A stretch of DNA of 64,000 nt from Tritrichomonas musculus (GCA_039105265.1 JAPFFF010000037.1:1-64000); one strand, 5' to 3'. Positions 38,301-47,355 are shown, counted from the first letter of the stretch. Notes: a model not told the origin generated them from the sequence alone. Numbers and translations: made by a program.

Positions 38301-40581
38301 ATACTAAATTTTGTGGTATGTCATAATCTTTATCTATATCCCATCTCATACAATAATAATTGGATTCTTCATACGTCTTAGATGGTCTATATAAATATAA
38401 CTGGTCTGATTCCTTCAAGGTAAAATACTTGGAGTCAGTTGATGGAGTAGAGGGAACAACATCATAGATTGTTTGATATTTGGAGACCAATGAGTTATAT
38501 TGATTTCGAAATACTTCTAATATATCATCATCAATCTCAATTACAATTTTATTTCCATCAGGGTCAACAATATCAAAGCTATTTTCATCATCAGTATTAA
38601 CAACGTCATTATCATCAACTTCAAGTGTACGAGCATGAGGAGCAGGAGGATGTCGCGTAATCTTATTTAAAATCCATTGGGCACCTCTTCCTATTGGTTC
38701 GAAAAGGGCAGCTATTAGAATTACACATAAACAAAATGCCCCAACGCCTAAACCCCCAGCGATTGCATATACAAGTATTACATAAACATACAGAATTAAA
38801 TCAGAATAACCTCCTATATATTGCCAAAATTGAGCATCTATCCAATTTCCGCCTATCTGTATAATATTATTAACTAAATTCGGGTAGTTCATGATAAAAT
38901 CAACTATGAAGTGCCATAAGTTGCTCCAAAATAATGTAAATGAGCTATATGCTATTTTAATCATTCGAATTCCTTCATTCTTTAATTCATCAATTTTGTT
39001 ATTAAGTCTTGGTGTCAATTCTTTTATCTCATCAATGACCTGATGCAAATCTACATCCTTAAAGTCAGCATCTGCATCTTCTCCTCCAATATAAAAGATT
39101 ACCCCCACTTTTTCATTATCTTTAACAGCTTCATATGCAATATCCACAATACTATCAATACCATACCAGATAAAATAAAATAAGTTATATATAATCTTCA
39201 TAAATTCTTTTGTCGCAAAAGCAATTGTTTTATAAGTTAATTTAATAGGCTGTTTAGCAAGAGATAGGGTAGTTGAAATGATATTATACAATAAGTCTTT
39301 TATCCATCCTATTGTCTCTTTACTATATAACCAAAACTTGGATACTGTTAATTTGAGTACTTCTGGTTCTATTATTTTTGGAATCGTATATTCTTCGAGT
39401 TTCTTTAATTCATCAATAGGAGGAATTACATAAACCATATCTTCTTTGTTAACTAACTCTTTTGGTGGTTCAGTTGGAGTAGGCGTAGGTGTAGGTGTAG
39501 GGTCTGGAGTTGGCTCAGGTGTTGGAGTAGGTGGTGGTGTTTCATCAATTTCTATTTTAACCTCATGTATTTCTGGTTCACCAGTTGTTTTATTAATTAG
39601 GCACATGGAAGTATTACCACCTGTTAAGTTCAAGAGAGTCTCATAACTTATGGTTTGATCATTTAATGCATCTATCCATTTAGTAATATTAGCAGCTGTT
39701 GTATTTGTTTTCTCAGCAAAGTCTTTCATGTTATTTATCTTTGTCTCATTGACATCAAAGATAGTTTCATTAGTAGTTTCATTAACTTTTAAATCTACAT
39801 ATTTAATGGGCTCAATCTCAGTAAAATCAACAGTATTATTTTTTATCCACTTTGATATATTATCATTACTTGTACTTAACTCTTTTATTATAGTTTCCAT
39901 GTTTTTAGGTTTTATTGTATCTGTTCCATAGGTAATTGCTTTGGTAGTTTCATCTACATGTTCGACAATTATTTTTAAGTCCTTTAATGTATTCCAATCG
40001 ATACTTGGAACAATTGCATTATTAACTTCATCTATATTTTGAATCATTAAATTCATAACATCTAACATACCTTTTTGATTCGCTGTTAATGCTTCTATTA
40101 ACTTCTTATATGTACTAACATCATATTCTTCTTCTATTATATCTTTATCACTTATCTCTCCAGTGAAATATTTTAAGGTAGCTCCGGGTGCAATACCAGA
40201 ATCTACATCTTCCCTCATTTTGGTTAAAAAGACTTCTAAATTTTTAGCACTGTCTCTTAATCTTTCATATAGTTTATTGAGACTAGCACAATATTGTATT
40301 TTTGTCGTTAGTGTACCATCAGTATTCCATGTATATATACCTTTACCTCCCATAATGTTAAGAGCACCAAAAGACTCGAGCCCATTTTTATCCAGATAGT
40401 CACTAACCAATTTTATGTCTATCTCTTCCTTATTATATAAGCAACTGAATTTTGGATAATCTTTAGGGTCTCCACCTCTTATGATATCGATGTTGTTTTC
40501 ATCATTAACACTTATCTCTATGTCTTTGTCTTTTAGCTTCTCTGTTTCTCCTGATAACAAAGAATAAACTTTAATTGACAT
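35314..40581 (-). CDS. Giant Maverick protein, 1,755 residues
   Basis: Start at MSIKVYSLLSG chosen because it leaves 16 bases to the divergent gene. In order: helical N-terminal third; a Pro/Thr linker (PTPEPTPDPTPTPTPTPTEP, about 390); several amphipathic or hydrophobic helices; a strong membrane-like segment (YVYVILVYAIAGGLGVGAF and onward); the module shared with the 865-residue protein (LYLYRP, MRWDIDKDYDIP, LTWDGKNWTGNN, IIIQQQFYEVEPDP); a poly-glycine stretch near 1,130; three imperfect internal repeats of about 90 residues (YTLEDIADMTREERN, YTARDIEQLSMQDR, ITARMIEQMSDEQR); and C-terminal coiled coil. Family unknown. Size, modular repeats and membrane segments fit a surface or cell-entry protein of the virion, which is inference. 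Confidence 0.7.
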   Translation of the reverse strand: MSIKVYSLLSGETEKLKDKDIEISVNDENNIDIIRGGDPKDYPKFSCLYNKEEIDIKLVSDYLDKNGLESFGALNIMGGKGIYTWNTDGTLTTKIQYCASLNKLYERLRDSAKNLEVFLTKMREDVDSGIAPGATLKYFTGEISDKDIIEEEYDVSTYKKLIEALTANQKGMLDVMNLMIQNIDEVNNAIVPSIDWNTLKDLKIIVEHVDETTKAITYGTDTIKPKNMETIIKELSTSNDNISKWIKNNTVDFTEIEPIKYVDLKVNETTNETIFDVNETKINNMKDFAEKTNTTAANITKWIDALNDQTISYETLLNLTGGNTSMCLINKTTGEPEIHEVKIEIDETPPPTPTPEPTPDPTPTPTPTPTEPPKELVNKEDMVYVIPPIDELKKLEEYTIPKIIEPEVLKLTVSKFWLYSKETIGWIKDLLYNIISTTLSLAKQPIKLTYKTIAFATKEFMKIIYNLFYFIWYGIDSIVDIAYEAVKDNEKVGVIFYIGGEDADADFKDVDLHQVIDEIKELTPRLNNKIDELKNEGIRMIKIAYSSFTLFWSNLWHFIVDFIMNYPNLVNNIIQIGGNWIDAQFWQYIGGYSDLILYVYVILVYAIAGGLGVGAFCLCVILIAALFEPIGRGAQWILNKITRHPPAPHARTLEVDDNDVVNTDDENSFDIVDPDGNKIVIEIDDDILEVFRNQYNSLVSKYQTIYDVVPSTPSTDSKYFTLKESDQLYLYRPSKTYEESNYYCMRWDIDKDYDIPQNLVFRFKDYLFGHNWELTWDGKNWTGNNCQNMCTEKISYMNTNNGAPALTIKHNERIGRWIKGTIKEDLTDDDNYAHILKDYLTNWRVVKKDGTILSEGITATFDSSGSGTLTQDGYKYEQARMYVDAPSGLNADDGLYVYADLNINGNITELKWDCHPTHCINSGVMHTYGSNPCLESFNYHREKRHSIKIIEGFNHKNIRIYIEKELFDFDVKVNPFDIIIQQQFYEVEPDPRKCTTISTDYNIYSSKIIWADNIMTMRRDLNVVGGITDILAYDYALLKQTVDNLVEQMRIQAMYNEYTDSIKQGVAVANSILNILATTVCIASALSTLNMSNNSVTINTYQTRPFPAGPGGNGGGGGGGGGGYPGDGGSGFQGKFLVNVDLKADKMTMERFLPITTTVQNPVAGAISTFSATQVVLSTTHALTQLGNAIATLGSNVLHFFRNRPDTNGTETLNINSSSITITDNDTDNATNTITTTEQSLERTHREVQPQVVTDETDEIRTDITVPQTTMTNTASTTIALRNQVPVINISGIQYTLEDIADMTREERNALVASHPDILRIQYHGREWFNVYDLFYNDQLIIHNNVFQRRTLIRPADIEMTDRIHRATDNNWSIEWEGTTYTARDIEQLSMQDRLNLPFVQNGDIGLEPYLNDQTMEAWINIIDHRGETIDPIVATIDYSAPTTANISGGQVRFVGINSQIEVNANGVRYQHYDLVATTDTWTVPGTTPAITARMIEQMSDEQRGELMDNIYSHGNLLAFNDTLDETTGEEITQVLYNGNVVATIDRRRLHVINIVNGVIEMYQQDGVISATTQVIMGAVGYVARRFLHGQWQFVRHHPGDAAAIAGVAAEAYVANRIGLFNIPSWFRRNDNPETLAEEDVLEKILAWAYHEETDDEPELEITMKDADKMMVSFDTCINIAKTYRDTLKGTIAFMCEKIKELENKSSTKHPLEDIDMTAYITKVEVKEMIDQKDAYIDTLEARLAALEAKCANIE

Positions 40582-40597
40582 TTTAGGATATAATAAA

Positions 40598-41338
40598 ATG
40601 CTAGTATCAGTACAAAGCACAAATGCAGATGAATATAATAAGGTATCAGTTAATTTAGATATACCTTGGAAGTGTAAATATGTCAAGTATTATGTATCTT
40701 CATTAAGCACCTTGAGTAATATTCTGTTAACCAATGATGAAGATTATATTGAGATGTCAAGTGATTCAGTACCTATTAAAGCCTATTTTCGAACTCCTAA
40801 ATTTTCTTATACAATCAAAGAATTACAATCGGTATTAAATTTAATGTCTTGGTTTCAATGGGAGTATAAACAAGAAACAAGAACATTCCAAATAAAAACC
40901 ACAATGAAGACTACCATTACGTCTTTAACTCATCGAGCTGCATTAGTAACTGGTCTTTATAATACTCCATTGCCTTTAGAGTTACCTGCTAATACAACCT
41001 ATATAATAAAAGATATACCAATATTAAATCATACTAAGTTGTATCTAGTATCACTACAAGGTAATGCCATATACTCGAATATAGGTGAACAGCAATATAC
41101 ACCTTCAGTTATTGGTACAATAAATACCTTCACTGTAGATAAGAAACCACTTATCTATGATTTCGAGACTGAGGGTAAGCCTTTAAAAATAAAAACATTT
41201 ACAGATTCATTAAAGTTTTTAGAATTAAGTTTAGTAGATTTTCAATACCAGCCGATATTGTTAAAAAGTCCTTTGTTCATAACTATCAAAATTAAACCAT
41301 CTAACTCGACTGATATCAATGATGTTATAACTAAGTAA
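40598..41338 (+). CDS. Maverick protein of 246 residues, possible single jelly-roll
   Basis: Transcribed away from the giant gene, with start codons only 16 bases apart, and overlapping the end of the polymerase gene by 8 bases tail to tail. Predominantly beta-strand-like with the end FLELSLVDFQYQPILLKSPLFITIKIKP, which resembles the last strands of small viral jelly-roll proteins. The sequence does not match the minor capsid protein at 54085-55089. A fibre knob or accessory capsid protein is possible; confidence in function is low, in the gene high. Confidence 0.75.
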   Translation: MLVSVQSTNADEYNKVSVNLDIPWKCKYVKYYVSSLSTLSNILLTNDEDYIEMSSDSVPIKAYFRTPKFSYTIKELQSVLNLMSWFQWEYKQETRTFQIKTTMKTTITSLTHRAALVTGLYNTPLPLELPANTTYIIKDIPILNHTKLYLVSLQGNAIYSNIGEQQYTPSVIGTINTFTVDKKPLIYDFETEGKPLKIKTFTDSLKFLELSLVDFQYQPILLKSPLFITIKIKPSNSTDINDVITK

Positions 41339-44300
41339 ACCTAAGAGTACGTGCAAATTTAGGTAAGTTGGTTTGTTGAAATGTCTTTGACTTCCTGAAT
41401 GCATTCGAACCATCCAACAAATCAAATGTCATACTTTCTCCTTCATGCATTCTTTCAAAAAGCTCTTCAACTGAGATATCCATCCTTTTGCACTTGTTGA
41501 GAATAACTTGTTTTGGAATTCCTTTGAGTCTAATATGATATCCTTCATTTCCTTGTTCATCAACCAAGATATCGAGGTAGCTCTTTTTACCAAGTGCAAT
41601 GAGTTTTCTTGAGTGTATTTCCCCTTGACTACCTTCGAACTCATCAAAGTCATTATGAAACTGACACATATTTTTTCCAATAAGAGGTTGATGATACTTG
41701 AACTGGAATAAGTCAGCTATCCTTGGTACATCTTTTTCAAGTACATGCATACTATCAGTATCTTGATAAAAGATAGGTATACCTGCTTGCTCAGCTGTAG
41801 CCATAACCCTGTTCATTAAGTGCTTACTCCAAGAGAGAACGCTTGCACCAAATTGAGGTAGGTTGAAATGGTCATTAATTGGTTTCAACTTCTTGACATA
41901 GCACTTATCAATATTAGCATCTTCAACAACCTCCTTGATAAAGTTGTAGTTCCTCCAGAGGTACTTGTATAGTTGGCTTTTTGGTACTGTCTTGGTTTCA
42001 GTCTTTGTTGCTTTTAATATTGACTTGCCATATATGGAGTTGAGGAGGAGCTTTATTGTTTGTTCAAGAGGGTTCTTTTGCTTTTTATAACTTGCCCTGA
42101 GATTAAAGAGCTTCTCAATGAACTCATTGATTTTCTTGTTAAATCCTTCATCAAAGTAATAGCCACGTATTAACTCATATTCAACATCATAAAATTCGAA
42201 CAAGTCCATGAGACCTACTTTATCGATATAATAATGGTCAACAAGGAAATTGCCGAATATTTTACTACCTGCTTCATTCCTTGTAAATACTTGTCCAAAT
42301 TTATATGGCTCTTTTGATTTACATTCGAGTTTCTTGATGTTGACTTCGATAAAGAATGTATCATATTGCATAAGTTGTTCATGTGTTGTACCTTGTGGTA
42401 TTACTTTAGGTCTTCCTAATGGTATACCATCCATAACATACATTGCAGATGGATATAAGCTAACTGCATCAAAGTCTTGTATCTTTCCTTCGATGTATTG
42501 CTTTTCATTACCTGCTGTCATTGTTCTTCCACCAGAGACACATCGTTGTATGAAGTCTTGACACTTACCTGATAGTTCATAACATCCATCAAAGCAACCA
42601 TATTTCTTGGCAAAGCAGTATCCAATAGCACTTATAGATATAAAATCATGAACACCATACATATCTGTCTTTGTTTCTTTAAAGACTGCTTTCAGGTCTT
42701 CATTAAATTTTTCCATTCCCTTCATCAAAACAATACAGTCCTTGAAACAATAGAAGATGGCATATTTAATGATGTCGATTTTGCCATCATTATAGCAATT
42801 TGCGATTTTTGCATTTTCGATAATCTGCTTGCAGTTTGCATCAAGTTGTGCTTTCGATAACTTATCTGCATTTTCATCGATGTATTGCTGTTGGAACTCA
42901 GTAGCATCAACAATTCTTCTTTGAATGTTCTCTTGTGTATATAGCTTATATGCCATGACTTCCTTGTGAACATTGAGGTTGAACATTGTAGCAAATTTAC
43001 TTAATGCTTGAGGTATTATACTATATGAGTTCCTGAATGTTAATCGCTTTTTGACTTTCCTTGTACCTTCTTCGAATAATGTCATGATGATTTGCAACAC
43101 AGTTCCACTTCGTTCTGTTATCTGTGTATCCCATCCAGGTGTGTTAATGAAAAAACATGCATCATACTTGAGGTTATGAAAATATGTTAATGAGCCACTC
43201 CATAAATAATTCAAGAGCTTCTGTCCACAATCTTCACCTTGAATAGATATTTTATGTATGTTGGCTCCATCTCGAAAGATCGTACAATTGAGATATGGTA
43301 TATGTGGACTGACTGTCGAGTTTGTTTCGAAGTCGCTATAATAAATCCTTGACCATGTATTTTGTTTCTTTTTATTATTCTCAATGAGTCTTGTACTCTG
43401 TTCTGCATTATATTCGAGACTTACATAGTCATTAACATGTTCATATTCAGTTGTGTTGATAATATCCATTTCGCATGCTTTGATTTCTTCAAATAGATGT
43501 AACTCAAACATCTTTTGGAAAAAGGTTATTGGTTTGATTCCTTCATGTTTATAGTCTTTGACAGTCTTTCCATTTTTCTCCAATCTTGCTATCATACATC
43601 TTTTGTCAAAAGGCATATATGCAAATGTTCTATCAAGTTCTTCATAGTGTTGAAGGTAGAATAATGTACAAGGTATTTTCCTGTTGAGCATATAATGGTC
43701 TTTGAACAATATCAGGTTAACTTCTCTTTTAAAATCAACAGACCATTTTTTCTTTCTGGTGTTGATTCTTGTTTCATACTTGTATTTATCAGGTTGTTCA
43801 ACAATTCTAATGATACTAAAATTGCACTTGAACTTTTTAGCTACTTCTTCTATCTTGTTATTGGGTATGGCTCTTGTTTGAACAAAAAATCGTAAGTCAT
43901 CTATTTCATCATCAGTGAACACACCTGATTGTATACAAGCATATACAAAACAATTATCTCTGTAGTTCTCTTTCCTTACCTCATGAAAGATTTGGTATGT
44001 AGATAAGTCTATAGGTGATAGATTGATGTATGGGAAAAAACTACCTTCTGGTGTATTTCGATAGTCTTCATCAATTTCGACTTCATCATCATAGATTTCA
44101 TGAGTATCCATATCTTGCATCTTGGTTCTAAAATGAACACCATCATTTGTTTTGTTCATGTCAATAAATTGTACCTCATATCGAACTGGAATGAACATGT
44201 TTGAGATATATGGATTAGTGTCTGATTGGTCTTCACTTAAATCAAGTTCTCCTGTTATATGACCTAATGTACTTTCGATGTTGTGCTTATCACTGAGTGT

Positions 44301-44615
44301 GAAGTACTTATAAGTTCCATCAAGTGCAATTGCTTTAACAATAGGTCTTCCAACATTTTTCTTTTTATGTATCTGTCGTAGTGCTTCCGTAAATGCGTAC
44401 CTCTTATCTTCATCTTGATTGATGTCTGTAGCAAAACCAATACCTTGTCCTGCAGGAATCATGAGCTTCCTCATTTCTTCTTTAAATTTGTCTTTCTTTT
44501 GGTATTGTTTTGCACGTCGATTATATTCACGACGAAACTGTGATTTTGTATCAGCATAGACATCTCCAATAGCATCTAAAAAATTATCTTCAATGTCCTT
44601 GTTCATGTTTAACAT
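41331..44615 (-). CDS. Protein-primed DNA polymerase B with OTU-like domain (M3)
   Basis: 1,094 residues starting MLNMNKDIED; this ATG is 11 bases after an initiator, so the longer frame is rejected. An OTU-like cysteine-protease domain is suggested by DNCFVYACIQ (Cys222) and KDHYMLN (His307). The exonuclease follows: DFET at 428-431, HNLKYDACF at 480-488 and YCFKDC at about 622. Polymerase motif A is DAVSLYPS at 716, motif B KLLLNSIYGK at 855, motif C YQDTDS at 950, with a TPR-type insertion between A and B. It copies the element with a protein primer. It is close to the partial polymerase at the left window edge. Confidence 0.95.
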   Translation of the reverse strand: MLNMNKDIEDNFLDAIGDVYADTKSQFRREYNRRAKQYQKKDKFKEEMRKLMIPAGQGIGFATDINQDEDKRYAFTEALRQIHKKKNVGRPIVKAIALDGTYKYFTLSDKHNIESTLGHITGELDLSEDQSDTNPYISNMFIPVRYEVQFIDMNKTNDGVHFRTKMQDMDTHEIYDDEVEIDEDYRNTPEGSFFPYINLSPIDLSTYQIFHEVRKENYRDNCFVYACIQSGVFTDDEIDDLRFFVQTRAIPNNKIEEVAKKFKCNFSIIRIVEQPDKYKYETRINTRKKKWSVDFKREVNLILFKDHYMLNRKIPCTLFYLQHYEELDRTFAYMPFDKRCMIARLEKNGKTVKDYKHEGIKPITFFQKMFELHLFEEIKACEMDIINTTEYEHVNDYVSLEYNAEQSTRLIENNKKKQNTWSRIYYSDFETNSTVSPHIPYLNCTIFRDGANIHKISIQGEDCGQKLLNYLWSGSLTYFHNLKYDACFFINTPGWDTQITERSGTVLQIIMTLFEEGTRKVKKRLTFRNSYSIIPQALSKFATMFNLNVHKEVMAYKLYTQENIQRRIVDATEFQQQYIDENADKLSKAQLDANCKQIIENAKIANCYNDGKIDIIKYAIFYCFKDCIVLMKGMEKFNEDLKAVFKETKTDMYGVHDFISISAIGYCFAKKYGCFDGCYELSGKCQDFIQRCVSGGRTMTAGNEKQYIEGKIQDFDAVSLYPSAMYVMDGIPLGRPKVIPQGTTHEQLMQYDTFFIEVNIKKLECKSKEPYKFGQVFTRNEAGSKIFGNFLVDHYYIDKVGLMDLFEFYDVEYELIRGYYFDEGFNKKINEFIEKLFNLRASYKKQKNPLEQTIKLLLNSIYGKSILKATKTETKTVPKSQLYKYLWRNYNFIKEVVEDANIDKCYVKKLKPINDHFNLPQFGASVLSWSKHLMNRVMATAEQAGIPIFYQDTDSMHVLEKDVPRIADLFQFKYHQPLIGKNMCQFHNDFDEFEGSQGEIHSRKLIALGKKSYLDILVDEQGNEGYHIRLKGIPKQVILNKCKRMDISVEELFERMHEGESMTFDLLDGSNAFRKSKTFQQTNLPKFARTLRFT

Positions 44616-44621
44616 AAAATA

Positions 44622-44628
44622 AAAGTGA
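44622..44628 (-). promoter_or_regulatory. Initiator of M3 polymerase gene
   Basis: TCACTTT on the minus strand, predicted start A 11 bases before the ATG at 44615. Decides the MLNMNK start. Confidence 0.5.
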
Positions 44629-44689
44629 AACGATAAAAATAAAAACAAAGAAAAAGTTAAAAAAATTATTTTTTTAGTTATGACCTATC

Positions 44690-46111
44690 TTATTGGGGGT
44701 AATCATCATCATCAACGACATTATCATCGAGATGTGGAAAATGATATTGGAACTCATTTCCTTTCACCTTCGATTCAGAGTTCCGTTGAATTTCGTTCTT
44801 CTCCATTGATTCACCCCATTGCCTCATGGCTTTCAGCACTTGCTTCGGTGATTGCTTCCTTCCACTTCTCTCGAAGCTGCATGCTTTGTCCAACTTCTCT
44901 TTCTCTTCTTGTGATAAGTATTGTCGAAGATGATAAACGCAATTGGACAACTTCCATCCATAGGACTTGAACACGCTCGTCTGATCTGGTGCTTTTTTCT
45001 TGTCATATGATTCAACAGCTTCCAACATGTTTCGAAGATAATCAGCTTCTTTCATCATCAAGTTCGATCTTGCCAACTTTTCAGCAAATGCATCATCTGT
45101 TGGAGGACCAGCTTGTTGAGCATTTTTGAGATCTGACACGTCCTTCTTTAGATCGTGAATTTTGTTAATGTACTTCGCCACCTTTTTTGGAGTAAGTTCC
45201 AATTTCATCAGCTCGAGTGCGTATTCGTCGTTATTATCAATGTCTTTCCTGAGTTCTTCAGCATTGTGATTGATGTCTTCAATGTGAAATTCTACACCAG
45301 TCATTTTCTCCTCCAACTTCGTTAATCGTTCTTTCAAGTTTTCATTTTCTTCTATTAATTGTTCCATTTCTTCTCGAAAGTCGAATGGACGAACATTATC
45401 CTCCTTATAATCACTATTGGATTTCATTTCATGAACACTTTTCGGTGGCTTATATGGTTCTTTGCGAGCTGGTGATGGTTCTTGTTCATGATCAACTTCT
45501 TCTTCTTCTCCTTCTATCTTTGTTTCTTCTTTTGGATTGGAACCGAGTTTTTGATTCTCGACAAATGCAGATGGTCTAGCGAGAACTCTTGGAGGTGGTG
45601 GTATTTGTTGATTAGAAGGAGGTGGAGGAGGTGGAGGAACTTGTATTATATTATATGAGCGAGGTGGTGGAAAGACTTTATTGGAAATTGGAACATATGG
45701 AACATATGGATTCTTCCTTCTTGCATCGTCTTCTTGCTTCAATCTTGCTAATGCTTCTTCTTCTTGCTGCTTCTTCAATCTAGCTGCTTCTTCTTCTTGT
45801 TGCTTCTTCAATCGAGCTGCTTCTTCTTCTTCTTGCTTCTTCTTCAATCTAGCTGCTTCTTCTTCTTCTTGCTTCTTCTTCAATCTAGCTGCTTCTTCTT
45901 CTTGCTGCTTCTTCTTCAATCTAGCTGCTGCTTCTTCTTGCTGCTTCATGATGAACAGTCGCATGGATTCGAGTTGTTCTGGGGTCATGTTCTTGAGCCA
46001 AACTTCTGTGGGTGGAGCTGATGGCGGATCTGATGGTGGAGCTTGTTGACCCGATTGCTCGATCGAGTCAAATAGACTAACATCGCTGTCTGAGCTGTAG
46101 TTGTATGACAT
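44690..46111 (-). CDS. Coiled-coil, repeat-rich Maverick protein, 473 residues
   Basis: Starts MSYNYSSDSDVSLFDS (acidic). Residues about 50-110 hold five tandem copies of an EEEAARLKKKQ-type repeat, a highly charged single helix or coiled coil. This is followed by a proline stretch (IIQVPPPPPPP), an acidic linker, then a long coiled coil (about 240-330) and a compact C-terminal region. No known family. It could be an internal scaffold or tegument-like protein. It has an initiator 14 bases upstream of its ATG. No homologue is visible in M1 or M2. Confidence 0.7.
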   Translation of the reverse strand: MSYNYSSDSDVSLFDSIEQSGQQAPPSDPPSAPPTEVWLKNMTPEQLESMRLFIMKQQEEAAARLKKKQQEEEAARLKKKQEEEEAARLKKKQEEEEAARLKKQQEEEAARLKKQQEEEALARLKQEDDARRKNPYVPYVPISNKVFPPPRSYNIIQVPPPPPPPSNQQIPPPPRVLARPSAFVENQKLGSNPKEETKIEGEEEEVDHEQEPSPARKEPYKPPKSVHEMKSNSDYKEDNVRPFDFREEMEQLIEENENLKERLTKLEEKMTGVEFHIEDINHNAEELRKDIDNNDEYALELMKLELTPKKVAKYINKIHDLKKDVSDLKNAQQAGPPTDDAFAEKLARSNLMMKEADYLRNMLEAVESYDKKKAPDQTSVFKSYGWKLSNCVYHLRQYLSQEEKEKLDKACSFERSGRKQSPKQVLKAMRQWGESMEKNEIQRNSESKVKGNEFQYHFPHLDDNVVDDDDYPQ

Positions 46112-46120
46112 ACAAGTATA

Positions 46121-46127
46121 AAAATGA
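46121..46127 (-). promoter_or_regulatory. Initiator of coiled-coil protein gene
   Basis: TCATTTT on the minus strand, 14 bases before the ATG at 46111. Confidence 0.45.
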
Positions 46128-46284
46128 TCTATTTTCTAGTTGATATCACTAAATTTTAAATTTCGTAGAAAAACTCGAAGGTGGATATTTTTCTTTGAAA
46201 AAGTTACATTAACTATAAAAATTCAAAAATTGAATTAAAAAAAATAAAATATATTGAAATTTTAAAAAAATATATTTATTAATA

Positions 46285-46291
46285 TCACTAT
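46285..46291 (+). promoter_or_regulatory. Initiator of 141-residue gene
   Basis: TCACTAT, predicted start A 15 bases before the ATG at 46302. Confidence 0.5.
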
Positions 46292-46301
46292 TATTTTATT
46301 A

Positions 46302-46727
46302 ATGATGAATGAAGAAGAAGATAAAATAGAAGATATTTTACAAAAACAAACACCTCCTAAAGATCATGATTCATTCGACTACAAAATTAATATAAACATG
46401 TCGAAAAAAATATCTCAACTAAAAGTTGAAGATGATACATCAAATTTAAGAACGATGTGTGAAAATTATGCTCATGCTCTTGAAAATGATGCACATCGAC
46501 TTCGAGCAAAACAAAAAAAGAGGTATGATGAATGGTTTGACAACCTCGAGAAAGATTGTTATCCTGCAAGAGACATTGTTAACTTGTACAACATGTTCTT
46601 TGGTCATGAACTATCTATTACTCGACTTGGTTTCGGGCATCTCGATGGAACAAAGAGACACTTTACACATAAGAAAGTGAAAAGAAACAAGAAGTTCATC
46701 ACAATGTACTACAAGAAAAATGAATAA
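46302..46727 (+). CDS. Maverick protein of 141 residues
   Basis: Unrecognised. Acidic N-terminus (MMNEEEDKIEDILQ), central helix (ENYAHALENDAHRLRAKQKKRYDE region), and a basic C-terminal domain (GTKRHFTHKKVKRNKKF) with an earlier NLYNMFFGHELSITRLG block that could be a helix-turn-helix-like DNA-binding part. Diverges from the coiled-coil gene across a 190-base AT-rich promoter region. A regulatory role is only a guess. Confidence 0.65.
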   Translation: MMNEEEDKIEDILQKQTPPKDHDSFDYKININMSKKISQLKVEDDTSNLRTMCENYAHALENDAHRLRAKQKKRYDEWFDNLEKDCYPARDIVNLYNMFFGHELSITRLGFGHLDGTKRHFTHKKVKRNKKFITMYYKKNE

Positions 46728-46754
46728 CTAAAAAAAAAGTTTTTTTTTTAACTA

Positions 46755-47035
46755 CATGTTTTTCCTCATAAGCTACCTTTTTCCTCATAAGCTACCTTTT
46801 TCCTCATAAGCTACCTTTTTCCTCATAAGCTACCTTTTTCCTCATAAGCTACCTTTTTCCTCATAAGCTACCTTTTTCCTCATAAGCTACCTTTTTCCTC
46901 ATAAGCTACCTACCTTTTTCCTCATAAGCTACCTTTTTCCTCATAAGCTACCTTTTTTTTCCTCATAAGCTACCTTTTTCCTCATAAGCTACCTTTTTCC
47001 TCATAAGCTACCTCATTCTTCATAAGCTACCTTTT
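46755..47035. repeat. 19-base minisatellite, about 14 copies
   Basis: Head-to-tail units of acctttttcctcataagct, mostly identical, with short insertions near 46,915 and 46,950 and variant last copies. It lies between two convergent genes, and its right end overlaps the last codons of the bZIP-like gene at 47013-47291, whose C-terminal KKVAYEE is encoded by one unit. It may help end transcription from both sides. Confidence 0.95.
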
Positions 47036-47291
47036 TGCTTTCATACGACATTATTTTTTCCTTCATACTTTGTATTTCTCTTTTCTTTCTTTCACGATAT
47101 GCCTTTTGCTGTTGTTTACGTGCTTCATTTCGTTCTTCAACTGTTGCATACTTTTGCTTTCTACCACGTTTTTCTGTTGTTTCAGTTTTTGCAGTATCAA
47201 TATTTTTGAGGTTGTTGTTACTCTTGGACTTCTTCAACTTCTTGATGATAGCTGTTTCCTTGAACTCACCCAAATCTAAATTTTGGCTCAT
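47013..47291 (-). CDS. Small basic bZIP-like protein (M3)
   Basis: 92 residues from MSQNLDLGEFKET; this start matches the M1 homologue (3569-3850) and is preferred to the longer frame, which would run into the divergent gene. The conserved block is KRGRKQKYATVEERNEAR followed by KQQQKAYRERKKREIQ, a bZIP-type basic region, then a short helix. The C-terminal KKVAYEE lies in the first unit of the 19-base minisatellite. A DNA-binding role is inferred from the basic region. Confidence 0.7.
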   Translation of the reverse strand: MSQNLDLGEFKETAIIKKLKKSKSNNNLKNIDTAKTETTEKRGRKQKYATVEERNEARKQQQKAYRERKKREIQSMKEKIMSYESKKVAYEE

Positions 47292-47355
47292 GATTTCATT
47301 CGAGAAAAAAAATTGAATTATTTTTGAAAATTGAATATTCGCAAACAAAATCACT

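Noticed and set aside
45681-46049. Long serine/cysteine-rich plus-strand frames opposite the coiled-coil gene
   Set aside because: They are the antisense of the EEAARLKKKQ repeats; no start signal and low-complexity product.
46755-47035. CRISPR array
   Set aside because: Units are contiguous without unique spacers, in eukaryotic DNA: a minisatellite.
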